From Streptomyces pristinaespiralis (GTDB lineage Bacteria > Actinomycetota > Actinomycetes > Streptomycetales > Streptomycetaceae): DNA of 64,000 nt. The notes beneath the pieces were generated by a model. It was not told the origin of the DNA. It did not search any database and saw only the letters and a program-made list of their open reading frames with translations. Below, piece after piece: positions 16,200-25,302 of the stretch. A program made the translations under genes and the position numbers. Every line of letters starts with the position of its first letter. Position 1 is the stretch's first letter. Location: NCBI RefSeq assembly GCF_001278075.1, contig NZ_CP011340.1, positions 1,302,001-1,366,000 on the forward strand. Reading direction: 5' to 3'.

Positions 16200-17285
16200 T
16201 CAGCCGCCGGAGACGGCCCGCAGGTGGGTCTTGCCGCGGCGTACGCCGGGCACCGCGCTCGACTGGTTCTCCCGGAGGACCAGCGTCATCCGGGTGTACT
16301 CCTTGTCGCGCAGGGTCGTCGGTGTCTCGTCGATGATCCGGCACTGGGTGCGGCCCCAGCGCGGGTCGGGGTGGTTCACCGGCCGTACCGCTCCGTCGTG
16401 GTGGATCGCGAGCGCGCCCACGGCGCTCATCCAGTGCGGCAGCCCGCACCGGTAGGCGGCGTCCATGATCGGGTCGTCGGCGATGTCGTCACGAATGGCT
16501 TGAAGCACATCGTCGTCGCCGTGCTTGTCGAGGGCCGCCGCCAGTTGTGCCATCAACGGCAGGCACCAGCTCGTCTCGTGCTCGCCCAGCACGGTGCGCG
16601 CGTCGGGGTGGAAGAGCACGAACCGCAGGAAGTTGCGGTCCGGCATGGCGGTGGGGTGGGGTCCGATGCCACGGAAGAGGGCATCGAACGCGGGGTTGGT
16701 GTGGGCGACGTCCCAGTGCCGGTCGAAGAGCACGGAAGGCAGCGGCACCGCGTCCATCATCGTGGCGTAGTCCCGGAGATAGGCAAGCGTCTCGGGGTCC
16801 GAGGGCCCTTCCGGCCGCGACGGCGGCTGCGGCGAGGGCTCCGGCGGACGTACGGGCACCGGCGGCGGGACGGGCGCCGCGGGGCCGGAGGGTGCGGGGC
16901 GGCGCGCCGGGCGTGAGGGCGGCACCGGCCCTGACGGCCTGACGGGCGTCTCCCCGCCGAAGGAGTCGTACTGCGCGGGTGCGTCCCGGTCGACGGCGAG
17001 GCGCAGCAGCCGCCCGCCCTGCTGGTCGTTGAGCTCCAGGGCGTCGATCAGGGCGCAGAGCGTGTCCTCCGGCCACTGCCGGCCCGGGGTGCGTTCCCAC
17101 GTGGCGTAGGTGTAGGCGGTGATGCCGAGGCGTGCCGCGACCTCCTCGAGGCTCAGGCCCAGTTCCTCACGGCGTCGCTTGAGGGCGTCCCCGAGTCGCT
17201 TCGTACGGGCCGTGGCCCGCGCGGCGCCGACGGGGCTGAGGCGTCCGTGGACACCCCGGCGTTCGACGCCCACCTCATGTGTCAT
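16200..17285 (-). CDS. XRE-family regulator with MmyB-like ligand-binding domain
   Basis: 361 aa from ATG 17285, chosen because GAAGGG lies upstream and the helix-turn-helix then sits near the N-terminus. Residues ~30-90 are the XRE domain (LGLSLEEVAARLGITAYTYATWE). Residues ~115-175 are a Pro/Arg-rich linker. Residues ~180-345 are the MmyB-type PAS-like domain: MDAVPLPSVLFDRHWDVAHTN, DRNFLRFVLFHPDAR and a WGRTQCRI segment. MmyB-like proteins control methylenomycin and other pathways and may bind fatty acids. The long Pro-rich linker is an unusual feature. No divergent target gene is close, except the XRE operon 250 bases away. Confidence 0.9.
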   Translation of the reverse strand: MTHEVGVERRGVHGRLSPVGAARATARTKRLGDALKRRREELGLSLEEVAARLGITAYTYATWERTPGRQWPEDTLCALIDALELNDQQGGRLLRLAVDRDAPAQYDSFGGETPVRPSGPVPPSRPARRPAPSGPAAPVPPPVPVRPPEPSPQPPSRPEGPSDPETLAYLRDYATMMDAVPLPSVLFDRHWDVAHTNPAFDALFRGIGPHPTAMPDRNFLRFVLFHPDARTVLGEHETSWCLPLMAQLAAALDKHGDDDVLQAIRDDIADDPIMDAAYRCGLPHWMSAVGALAIHHDGAVRPVNHPDPRWGRTQCRIIDETPTTLRDKEYTRMTLVLRENQSSAVPGVRRGKTHLRAVSGG

Positions 17286-17534
17286 CGAGAACGCCACCCT
17301 TCTCGGAGCCGGCCGCAAGTCCTGCTGCGACAGCGCCCTTTGGATCTTCACACCGCGTGGCGATCCTGCTACCGCGAACAAGGGGATGTCAACTATCGTG
17401 GCATTCCACGCCGCTGAGCGCTCAATTCGCGCCACAGCTGTGGCAAGACCTTGGCTGCCATGACCTGAATAGGGTTAACTTCCGGCAGCCCCATAGGATG
17501 CGGGGCTACCTCGCGTGATCTAGGAGACCTACTG

Positions 17535-18182
17535 GTGACAGACGGCTTCTCGGTTCCGGGTCCGACGGCCACAGGCCCTCTGGCGGCATCGGTTGCCCGG
17601 GTCGCCGAACTTGCGGACAAGCTCGGAATGAGCCACAGCGAGGTCTTCGACGTCCAGAAGCTGTCCGAGGCGTCGGGGGTTCCCACCGACGTCGTACGGG
17701 CCCTCCTCGACGGGCGGCCGGCCGGCGAACCGGACCTCCAGGCACGTTTCCTGCAACGCTTCGACCTGCTGCGACGCACCCGGCTCAAGCCCAACGGCCG
17801 CCGGTACACCCAGCAGGAGATCGCCGACGGCGCGGGGATGTCGCGCCAGCAGGCGGGGGCGCTCATCAACGGCGACCGCCGGCCGACGATGGAGCATTGT
17901 GACGCGATCCAGCGCTTCTTCAAGGTGCACGCCGGCTTCCTGACCGCCGACGACGCCGACGCGCTCGACAGCGCCCTCCAGCGCACGGAGCAGAGCCTGC
18001 TCCAGGACTACGCGGGTGACGGCGACCCGCTGGAGCGGCTGCTCCAGGACCACGGCGTGCGCGGCATCGCCTGGCGCGCGGCCCAACTCCCCACCGACAA
18101 GCACCGGGACAAGGTGACCGAATGGCTCGACATGCTTCTGGAGAGCGTGAAACCGGCGCCTGACGCCCCCACGGAGCCCTGA
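17535..18182 (+). CDS. XRE-type DNA-binding regulator of the ImmA/IrrE cluster
   Basis: 215 aa from GTG 17535 with AGGAG upstream. A first short helical region (MSHSEVFDVQKLSEASGV) precedes a clear helix-turn-helix: YTQQEIADGAGMSRQQAGALING, then D-R-R-P-T-M-E-H-C-D-A-I-Q-R-F-F. The C-terminal ~80 residues are helical and acidic, ending in a Pro-rich tail. Adjacent pairing with an IrrE-like metallopeptidase is the known ImmR/ImmA or DdrO/IrrE logic, in which the peptidase cleaves the repressor. First gene of the four-gene set ending at 21424. Confidence 0.88.
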   Translation: MTDGFSVPGPTATGPLAASVARVAELADKLGMSHSEVFDVQKLSEASGVPTDVVRALLDGRPAGEPDLQARFLQRFDLLRRTRLKPNGRRYTQQEIADGAGMSRQQAGALINGDRRPTMEHCDAIQRFFKVHAGFLTADDADALDSALQRTEQSLLQDYAGDGDPLERLLQDHGVRGIAWRAAQLPTDKHRDKVTEWLDMLLESVKPAPDAPTEP

Positions 18183-18242
18183 TTTCCGGACAGGCTTGGA
18201 TTTGTACGTGTCTCAACAGGATCTGACGGGGAGGGGAGAGCG

Positions 18243-18791
18243 GTGAGCATAGGCAAAGAGATGCGCCGGCTGTGCGGCGAGCTGGTCGGCGGGATCGATC
18301 TGCCCGCACCGGCAGAACCCGCAGACCTCTACTCCGCCCTGTGCCGCGGCATGAGCAAACGCCGTGGCAGGCCAGTGCGTTACCGCATGGCGTCCTTCCC
18401 GCCGGGCACCGCGAGCGGGCTGTGGCTCGACATGGCCGAGCAGGACCTCGTGGTGATCGAGGAGCGCACCGCTCCCGACCACCAGCTGGTGATTCTCGGC
18501 CATGAGCTGTGGCACATGAAGGCCGGACACTGCAGCCACCACGTCGAGGGCGCCGCCGTCGCCGCACGGCTGCTGTCCGACGAGGCCGACCTCCAGGCGA
18601 CCGTCCTCAAGGTCGCCGCCCGCACCCGCTTCGACCAGGCCGAGGAGAACGAGGCGGAGAGCTTCGGTCTGCTGCTCGGCAGCAAGTGCCGTGCGTGGCT
18701 GGCCGGTTCGAACGGAAGGGGTCCGGTCCGGCGTGACGGCCTGGCCGGCCGCATCGAGGCGTCGCTGGGATACCGCGGGCCACAGGGCTGA
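18243..18791 (+). CDS. ImmA/IrrE-like zinc metallopeptidase (toxin-component family)
   Basis: 182 aa from GTG 18243, with GGGGAGGGG upstream. The active-site helix is HELWHMKAGHCSHH, an HExxH-type motif in which the Glu and both His are present. A following E-E-N-E-A-E-S-F-G region provides the third acidic ligand expected in the ImmA/IrrE fold. The family is annotated in Streptomyces as toxin component of a toxin-antitoxin system. Set directly after the XRE gene and four bases before the 7TM gene, it would most simply cleave the XRE protein on receipt of a signal. That function is inferred. Confidence 0.82.
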   Translation: MSIGKEMRRLCGELVGGIDLPAPAEPADLYSALCRGMSKRRGRPVRYRMASFPPGTASGLWLDMAEQDLVVIEERTAPDHQLVILGHELWHMKAGHCSHHVEGAAVAARLLSDEADLQATVLKVAARTRFDQAEENEAESFGLLLGSKCRAWLAGSNGRGPVRRDGLAGRIEASLGYRGPQG

Positions 18792-18794
18792 GGC

Positions 18795-19982
18795 GTGAAC
18801 GGACCGGACTACTACATCCCCGCGGCCGCCCTCGGAATCGCACTCGCGTTCAAAATCCCGGGAATGCGGCGCGACTGGCGCGACCCGCTGCTCCGGTCCG
18901 TCTGCGCCTTGCTCGTCCTGGGCGCGTCCACGTTCTTCTTCGCCGCGCCGCCCACCATCGCCGAGGTCAACCGCATCACCGGCGTGCCCAACATCTCGGC
19001 CCCGCTGGTCTACTGCATCCTGTCCGCGTTCAGCGCGTCCTGCCTGGTCCTCCTCGTCAACTGGCGCGGCGGACCGCCCGAGGAGACCCGCCGGATCTCC
19101 CTGCGCTGGATGGGCGCGTACAGCGTCGTCGTCGTGGCGCTCGTCGTGCTCTTCGCCCTGGGCGACGCCCCGGTGGAACGGCTGCGGGACCTGGACACGT
19201 ACTACGCCAGGACGCCGTACATGCGCGAGATGATCGCGCTGTACCTGGCCGCGCACAGCGTCGCGGCCGTGGGCATGACCGTCCTGTGCTGGCGCTGGTC
19301 GCTGAAGGTCCGCGGCTGGCTCCGCGGCGGGTTGGTGATCATCGTCGTCGGATCGCTGTTCAACCTCGCCTACGGTGTCACCAAGTCGGCCGCCGTGGGC
19401 GCCCGCTGGGCCGGACACGACTGGGACCACCTGTCCACGCTCGCCGCGCCGCCGCTCGCCTCGGTCGGCGCGCTGCTGAGCGCCGTCGGCTTCGTACTTC
19501 CGCTCGCGGGCCAGCGGCTGTCCGACAGCTGGCACGCCTGGGCCGCCTACCGGCGGCTCGGAACCCTGTGGCGCGAACTGCGTTCCGCCGCTCCCGACCA
19601 CAGCCCCTCCGTGCGGATCTCGTGGCTCTCACCGGTCGAACTGCGGGTGACCCAGCGGGAGTCCGACATCCACGACGGCATGCTCCAGCTCGACCCGTAC
19701 TTCGACCGCGTCCTGCGGACGGAGGCCTACGACCGGGCTCTCGCCGAAGGGGCCGGCCCCCGGGAGGCGGACGCGATCGCGGACGCGGCGATGGTCGCCG
19801 CGGCACTGCGGGCCCGCGCCGCCGACCCCGAGGGGCGGATAGTCAGGTCGGCAGAGGCCTACACCTCCGTCGCAGCCACGGGACCGCGCGATCTCGTGCG
19901 CATGTCCCTCGCGCTGCGTCATTCACCCGTCGTCGCAGCAGCGCGCATGCGTGCGGCCAGGTCAGAGAGCGGCACCCTATGA
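18795..19982 (+). CDS. MAB_1171c-like seven-helix membrane protein (DUF6545 type)
   Basis: 395 aa from GTG 18795. Seven hydrophobic segments fill residues ~5-235. They are followed by a soluble helical C-terminal domain of ~150 residues starting W-H-A-W-A-A-Y-R-R-L-G-T-L-W-R-E-L and containing LRVTQRESDIHDGMLQL. This layout matches the uncharacterised actinobacterial family named MAB_1171c putative transporter. The seven-helix plus cytoplasmic domain order also fits a signal receptor. It lies four bases after the peptidase gene and overlaps the next start in ATGA, so all three are tightly coupled. Confidence 0.8.
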   Translation: MNGPDYYIPAAALGIALAFKIPGMRRDWRDPLLRSVCALLVLGASTFFFAAPPTIAEVNRITGVPNISAPLVYCILSAFSASCLVLLVNWRGGPPEETRRISLRWMGAYSVVVVALVVLFALGDAPVERLRDLDTYYARTPYMREMIALYLAAHSVAAVGMTVLCWRWSLKVRGWLRGGLVIIVVGSLFNLAYGVTKSAAVGARWAGHDWDHLSTLAAPPLASVGALLSAVGFVLPLAGQRLSDSWHAWAAYRRLGTLWRELRSAAPDHSPSVRISWLSPVELRVTQRESDIHDGMLQLDPYFDRVLRTEAYDRALAEGAGPREADAIADAAMVAAALRARAADPEGRIVRSAEAYTSVAATGPRDLVRMSLALRHSPVVAAARMRAARSESGTL

Positions 19983-21424
19983 GCAGCGATCCCGTGAGAA
20001 CCAGCAGGAACAAACACCGCAGAGCCGTGGTGATCGGCGGCGGCCTGGCCGGCATGCTGGCGGCCGGTGTCCTTCGTGAGTACGCCGAGGAGGTCACCGT
20101 CGTCGAGCGCGACGTCCTGCCGGAGGGGCCGCTCTCGCGCAGGAGCCTCCCCCAGGCGCACCACGCGCACCTGCTGTGGTCGGGCGGGGCACGGGCGATG
20201 GAGTCGCTGCTGCCGGGCACCACGGACCGCTGGCTCGCCGCCGGCGCCCGCCGCATCCCGCTGCCCACCGGGCTGGTGTCGATGTCGGCGCAGGGCTGGT
20301 TCCGCCGCTTCCCCGAGATGCAGTTCCTCATCGCCTGCAGCCGGGACCTGCTCGACTGGGTCGTACGGGACGAGGTGCTCGCGAGCCCCCGCGTCACCGT
20401 CCTCAGGCGGACCGAGCTGCTGGGCCTCGAGGGCGGCGCGGGCCGTGTCCACGGCGTACGGGTGCGGGGCGAGGAGGCGGGCGAGCGGGTGCTCCCCGCC
20501 GACCTGGTCGTCGACGCCGGTGGCCGGGGGTCCCGGGCCCCCGAGTGGCTGCGGGCGCTGGGCGTCGGCGAGGTCCGTGAGGAGAAGGTCGACTCCGGGC
20601 TCGCCTACGCCAGCAGGATCTTCCGCGCCCCCGCGGGCTCGGAGGAGTACCCGGTCGTCAATGTGCAGGCCGACGCCCGCGAGCCCAGACCGGGCTGCAC
20701 GGCCACGATCGTGCCCATCGAGGGCGGCCGGTGGCTGGTGACGCTGTCCGGCACGCGCGGGGGGCAGCCGACGAACGCCGCCGACGAGTTCGAGGACTTC
20801 GCGCGTTCCGTCCGCCACCCCGTCGTCGCCGAGCTCATCTCCCGTGCCGAGCCCCTGACCGACGTCGTCGTCTCACGCAGCACCGTCAACCGCAGGCGCT
20901 TCTACGAGAAGCTGGGCGACTGGCCGGAGGGCTTCGTCGCCGTCGGCGACTCGGTCGCCACCTACAACCCCGTCTACGGGCACGGAATGTCGGTCGCGGC
21001 CCAGGGCGTCGTCGCGCTGCGGCGGGCACTGGCCCTGCACGGCATGGGCTCCCCCGGGCTCGCCCGCCGCGTGCAGCGCTCGCTCGCCGGGCCGGTCGGC
21101 ACGGCCTGGGACCTGGCCACCGGACAGGACATCCTCTACCCCGGGGCGATCGGCAAGGACCCCGGCGCCGGGGCGAAGGTGCTCAGGCACTACGTCGACC
21201 GGCTGATGCTCACGGCGACGGGACGGCCGCTCGTCGCCAAGGCCCTGTTCGACGTGATGACTCTGTCCGCGCCGACGAGTTCGCTGCTGAAGCCGGAGAT
21301 CGCGCTCGCGGTGCTGCGCGGCCCCGCGCTGAAGCCGCTGACCGGGCCACCGCTGAGCGACGACGAGCTGCGCATCGCGAAGGAACCGCGCGGGGAGCGG
21401 GAGGCGGACCCGGCGGACGCCTGA
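19979..21424 (+). CDS. FAD-dependent monooxygenase/oxidoreductase
   Basis: 481 aa from ATG 19979, overlapping the stop of the membrane-protein gene. The N-terminal dinucleotide fold is VVIGGGLAGMLAAGVLRE, ending in V-V-E-R-D. LVVDAGGRGSRAPEWL is the mid-domain conserved motif, and VAVGDSVATYNPVYGHGMSV is the second FAD-binding motif of squalene-epoxidase/PHBH-like enzymes. No quinone or NADPH domain is obvious. It closes the XRE-ImmA-7TM-FAD set and is a plausible effector enzyme; substrate unknown. Confidence 0.9.
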   Translation: MSSDPVRTSRNKHRRAVVIGGGLAGMLAAGVLREYAEEVTVVERDVLPEGPLSRRSLPQAHHAHLLWSGGARAMESLLPGTTDRWLAAGARRIPLPTGLVSMSAQGWFRRFPEMQFLIACSRDLLDWVVRDEVLASPRVTVLRRTELLGLEGGAGRVHGVRVRGEEAGERVLPADLVVDAGGRGSRAPEWLRALGVGEVREEKVDSGLAYASRIFRAPAGSEEYPVVNVQADAREPRPGCTATIVPIEGGRWLVTLSGTRGGQPTNAADEFEDFARSVRHPVVAELISRAEPLTDVVVSRSTVNRRRFYEKLGDWPEGFVAVGDSVATYNPVYGHGMSVAAQGVVALRRALALHGMGSPGLARRVQRSLAGPVGTAWDLATGQDILYPGAIGKDPGAGAKVLRHYVDRLMLTATGRPLVAKALFDVMTLSAPTSSLLKPEIALAVLRGPALKPLTGPPLSDDELRIAKEPRGEREADPADA

Positions 21425-21584
21425 ACCCGGCGGGGACGGCGCGCGGGCGGCGCGGACGCGACGGACGCCGGACCCGGCGAGCGGGCGGCGAACCCCGGAA
21501 GCCGGACCCCGCCGGGGACCGGCGCCTGCGCGGCGGGGATCGGCGCATGGCACGTCACAGGCATCGCCTAGGCTCAGCGGCAAT

Positions 21585-22856
21585 ATGAACGGCAATCACT
21601 CAGGCAGCACCCGCGCCGGGACGGGCGGCCGGACTCCGATGGAGCCGAAGGCCGACCGCGAGACCGTGCGCCGGCACAACCTCAGCCTGGTCCTGCGGAC
21701 GGTCCGCGACCAGGTCGAGGCCACCCGCGCCGGTGTCGCGGCCCGCGTGGGGCTGACCCGTGCCGCCGTCTCCTCACTGGTCGAGCAGCTGATCGAGAGC
21801 GGCTTCCTGTCCGAGTCGGGCAAGACGTTCAGCGGCCAGGCGGGCCGGCCGGGCACGGTGCTCAAGGTCGCGCGCACCGGCCTCGCGGGCATCGGCGTCG
21901 AGATCAACGTCGACTACGTCGCGGTGTGCGTCGTCGACCTCGCCGGCACCGACCGGGTGCGGCTCGTGGAGCATCTCGACAACCGGGGCGCCGCGCCGGC
22001 CGAGGTCTTCGGCCGCGCCGCCCGGATCGCGGCCCGCGCGCTGGCGTCGGCGACCGAGCAGGAACTGCGGCCGGTCGGCGCGGAGCTGGCCCTGCCGGGC
22101 CTGATCTCCGGCGGCTCGGTGCTCCAGGCGCCCAACCTCGGCTGGACCTCCGTGCCGGCGGAGGCCCCGTTCGCCGAGGCCCTCGCCGCGCTGCTGCCGG
22201 GGCCGCCCGCGCTGCCGGTGCGCTCCGAGAACGAGGCGAACCTCGCCGCGCTCGCCGAGCTGTGGTTCGGCGGCCTCGGCGACGTGCGCAGCTTCCTGTA
22301 CCTGACGGGCGAGATCGGTGTCGGCGGCGCGCTGGTGCTGGACGGCGAACTGCTGCGCGGGGCGAACGGGTTCGCCGGCGAGATCGGCCATGTCTCCGTC
22401 TCGGACGACGGCCCGCTGTGCCGGTGCGGGTCGCGCGGCTGTCTGGAGCAGTACGCCGGCCAGGCGGCGCTGCTGCGCGCGGCCGGTCTCGACGAACGCG
22501 CAGGAGCGGCGGGCATGGCGGAGCTGGAGCACCGTGCCCGTGCGGGCGACGACGCGGCGCTCGCGGCGCTGGCCGGGGCGGGCAGGGCGCTGGGGCGCGC
22601 GCTGTCCGGCGCGGTGAACCTCTTCGACCCGGACGCGGTGGTGCTGGGCGGCGTCTACCGCCCCCTGATGCCATGGCTGGGCCCGCCGACGGGCGCGGAG
22701 CTGGAGGCCCGCGTGGTCTCCGGCCTGTGGTCCCCGACGAGCGCCCGGCTGCGGGCGTCCTCGCCGGCGGCGGACGCCGCCCGGGGGGCGGCGGCCCTCG
22801 TCGTACAGGACGTCCTGGCCGACCCGGTGGCGTACGCGCCGCGCCCGTCGGCGTGA
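21585..22856 (+). CDS. ROK-family regulator/sugar kinase homologue (NagC/XylR type)
   Basis: 423 aa. Residues ~20-80 are a winged helix (TRAGVAARVGLTRAAVSSLVEQLIESGF). The ROK domain follows: GIGVEINVDYVAVCVVDLAG, then NEANLAALAELW, GEIGVGGALVLDG and the zinc-site signature GEIGHVSVSDDGPLCRCGSR with C-L-E-Q. All four zinc ligands (one His and three Cys) are present. Such proteins repress sugar-catabolism operons and release DNA on sugar binding. TAGGCT ten bases before the ATG suggests a nearly leaderless message. A xylose operon lies 13 kb away but a link is not shown. Confidence 0.93.
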   Translation: MNGNHSGSTRAGTGGRTPMEPKADRETVRRHNLSLVLRTVRDQVEATRAGVAARVGLTRAAVSSLVEQLIESGFLSESGKTFSGQAGRPGTVLKVARTGLAGIGVEINVDYVAVCVVDLAGTDRVRLVEHLDNRGAAPAEVFGRAARIAARALASATEQELRPVGAELALPGLISGGSVLQAPNLGWTSVPAEAPFAEALAALLPGPPALPVRSENEANLAALAELWFGGLGDVRSFLYLTGEIGVGGALVLDGELLRGANGFAGEIGHVSVSDDGPLCRCGSRGCLEQYAGQAALLRAAGLDERAGAAGMAELEHRARAGDDAALAALAGAGRALGRALSGAVNLFDPDAVVLGGVYRPLMPWLGPPTGAELEARVVSGLWSPTSARLRASSPAADAARGAAALVVQDVLADPVAYAPRPSA

Positions 22857-23049
22857 CGGGACGCCTGCCTCGGCCCGGCGCAGCGGTTCGACGACCGGTT
22901 CCGCCTCGCTCGGTCCGCCCGGTCGGATCCTCTTCCATGATCGCTGACCCCGGCGGGCCGGTCCGGCCGCGGTGCGGGATGAGCCCGAGGGCGACGGGGA
23001 GACCACTGCCGGGCCCCGGCTGCCCTGCCCGCCCGCGCGAAGGGACGAC

Positions 23050-23565
23050 ATGGACGACATGACAGCCACGAGACGGTCACCGTGGCGAATGATCGGCCTG
23101 GCCCTGGTCCTGTCGGCCGCCACGGGCGCGGGTCTGCTCGCCCTGGTCGCCCGGGAGTTCGACGCCGGTGACTGTGCCGACGCCGCGGCGAGGACCGAGC
23201 AGGTCGCCTCCCTGCGCGTCTTCGACATGCCGCCGCCCGGCGCACGTCCTTCGCGGGGGTGGGAGGAGGCGGAGTCCGAGTGCCTGGACGACAGCGGGGA
23301 GGCCTGGCTGGCCGTGACGTGGCAGTACGACTGGGGTGCGAGCCGGCAGTCGGTCATGGACCACTATCGTGCGGCGGCCGGCGAGGACGGCTGGTCCGTC
23401 GAACCGCCCGACGGCGGCGCGGGTGTGCCCCTGGGCCCGGCCGACGTGTGTTACGCGAAGGACATCGAAGGCGGTCCGGTGCTGCTGCGCATCTTCTTCG
23501 ACACCCCGGGCGCGTTCGTCGTCAGCGTGGAGTCGAGTCTGGACGGCACACCGATGGGCTGCTGA
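23050..23565 (+). CDS. Small membrane-anchored extracytoplasmic protein
   Basis: 171 aa from ATG 23050 with GAAGGG nine bases upstream. One N-terminal transmembrane or signal segment lies at ~12-33 (MIGLALVLSAATGAGLLALV). The remainder is soluble and acidic with four Cys, including one in the terminal G-C, suggesting disulfides outside the cell. No lipobox is evident. A W-Q-Y-D-W then VMDHYRAAAGEDGW pattern resembles small Streptomyces extracytoplasmic proteins of unknown function. Confidence 0.7.
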   Translation: MDDMTATRRSPWRMIGLALVLSAATGAGLLALVAREFDAGDCADAAARTEQVASLRVFDMPPPGARPSRGWEEAESECLDDSGEAWLAVTWQYDWGASRQSVMDHYRAAAGEDGWSVEPPDGGAGVPLGPADVCYAKDIEGGPVLLRIFFDTPGAFVVSVESSLDGTPMGC

Positions 23566-23653
23566 CGGGCCTGCCTCTTCACGGGCAAGGCGGCACGACC
23601 GACGGGCAGCCGTCGCCCCTGGCGGGGTGAAGCAGGTCGGCGCCCCGTCCGCG

Positions 23654-25183
23654 TCACCTCGCGGCGTGCGGCGGCGGTGCCCCCGCTTCCGTCAGGGGCA
23701 GGCCGAGCCGGGCCCGTTCGGTGACCCACCGCGTCGGCCGGTAGCGCGGATCACCCGTCGTCCCGTACAGGGCACGGTGCAGCGCGAGCATCCTGGCCGC
23801 CCCGATCCGGTCGCCCCAGGCGAGCGGGCCGTGCGGGTAACCGAGCCCGGCGGTGACCGCGAGATCGATGTCGGCGGGCGCGGCGATCGCGCGCTCGGCG
23901 ATCGACGCCGCGACCGAGACCATGGACGCGAGCAGCCGCTGAGCGACCGATCCGGCGGTGTCACGCACGACGGACACGGGCACGGCGGCCTCCCCGGAAC
24001 GCGCAAGCACGGCACGTGCGTCGCGTACCGCGTTCGGGTCCGAGGCCGGTGTCATGGCGAGCACCCGCCGGCGCGCGCCCAGGGAGAGCGGGTCGACACC
24101 CAGCGTGCGCCCCGCGGGCAGGCCGAGTTCTGCGACGGCCTCGGCGACGGTCGTGCCCCACACGGGCACGAGCACCACGCACCGGTCGCCCGGCCGTGCC
24201 CCCTCGTCGAGTACGGCCCCTTCGGCCCGCAGGACGCGGCGTACTTCCTGCGCGTCCGGTGCGTCGCCGGGGACATGGACCGGCCGGGCGGCGTCGCCGG
24301 TGACCGGCGGCTCCGCGGGGGCGACCGGCGCCCCGGGACCGTGCTCGTAGAAGCCGCGGCCGGTCTTGCGGCCGTGCAGCCCGGCGGCCACCCGGTTCGG
24401 TGTGAGGTACGACGGACGGAGGCGCTCCGAGTGGCGGAACCCCTGCCAGACGGTGTCGATGACGGAGGCGGTGACGTCGAGCCCCGTGAGGTCGGTGAGC
24501 TCGAAGGGGCCCATGCGCAGCCCGAGTACGTCACGGGCGATCCGGTCGATGCCGGCCGCGTCGGCGACGTCCTCCTCCAGCAGGGCCAGCGCCTCGGTGA
24601 TCAGGCCCCGCCCCGCGTGGTTGACGAGGAAACCCGGGGTGTCGGCGACGACGACCGCGCGGTGCCCGCTCTTCTCGACGAGGTCGACGAGGAACGGCAC
24701 CACGCCGGGGCGGGTGGCGGCGCCGGGGACCACTTCGGCGATCCTCATCAGCGGTACGGGGTTGAAGAAGTGCAGCCCCGCCAGCCGCGACGGGTCGGTC
24801 AGCCCGGCCGCGATCCGGGTGACGGACAGCGAGGAGGTGTTGGTCGCGAGGACCGCCGACGCGGGCAGCACCTTCTCCAGGCCGGTGAAGAGCTCCGTCT
24901 TGACCGCCAGATCCTCCAGCACCGCCTCCACGACGAGGTCGACGCCGTCGCCGGGAGCGAGCGGGGAGCGCAGCGGCACCAGCCGTTCCACCGCTGCGGC
25001 GGCGTCCTCGGCAGAGGTGCGCCCCTTCTCGACGGCGCGGCCGAGCATCCCGCTGACGAACCCGACGGCCTCGTCCACGGCCTCGGGCCGGGCGTCGGCC
25101 AGTTCGACGGTGTGTCCGGCGGTCACGGCCCACTGGGCGATCCCCCGGCCCATGACCCCGGCCCCGACGACCCTGATGCGCAT
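23654..25183 (-). CDS. 3-hydroxyacyl-CoA dehydrogenase (two-domain, PaaH-like)
   Basis: 509 aa from ATG 25183, chosen for GAGGGAA eight bases upstream. The Rossmann motif VVGAGVMGRGIAQW opens the NAD domain. TNTSSLSVTRIA and GLHFFNPVPLMRIAEVV (catalytic His) follow, then DTPGFLVNH. The C-terminal third repeats the 3HCDH dimerisation domain, as in PaaH/FadB2-like ~500-aa enzymes. The enzyme oxidises 3-hydroxyacyl-CoA to 3-ketoacyl-CoA with NAD+. It is the last gene of the minus-strand arm of a CoA-thioester catabolic module. Confidence 0.92.
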   Translation of the reverse strand: MRIRVVGAGVMGRGIAQWAVTAGHTVELADARPEAVDEAVGFVSGMLGRAVEKGRTSAEDAAAAVERLVPLRSPLAPGDGVDLVVEAVLEDLAVKTELFTGLEKVLPASAVLATNTSSLSVTRIAAGLTDPSRLAGLHFFNPVPLMRIAEVVPGAATRPGVVPFLVDLVEKSGHRAVVVADTPGFLVNHAGRGLITEALALLEEDVADAAGIDRIARDVLGLRMGPFELTDLTGLDVTASVIDTVWQGFRHSERLRPSYLTPNRVAAGLHGRKTGRGFYEHGPGAPVAPAEPPVTGDAARPVHVPGDAPDAQEVRRVLRAEGAVLDEGARPGDRCVVLVPVWGTTVAEAVAELGLPAGRTLGVDPLSLGARRRVLAMTPASDPNAVRDARAVLARSGEAAVPVSVVRDTAGSVAQRLLASMVSVAASIAERAIAAPADIDLAVTAGLGYPHGPLAWGDRIGAARMLALHRALYGTTGDPRYRPTRWVTERARLGLPLTEAGAPPPHAAR

Positions 25184-25302
25184 GCGGTTCCCTCGTCCCT
25201 TGTTCCTCGTGTGCGGCGCGTGGGCCACAGGTGTGTGGCGGCAGGTCCGCGCGCCGGCGCGGCTGTTGTCGGTGCGGCCCGCCGCTGCGGCGTGACAGTG
25301 GC

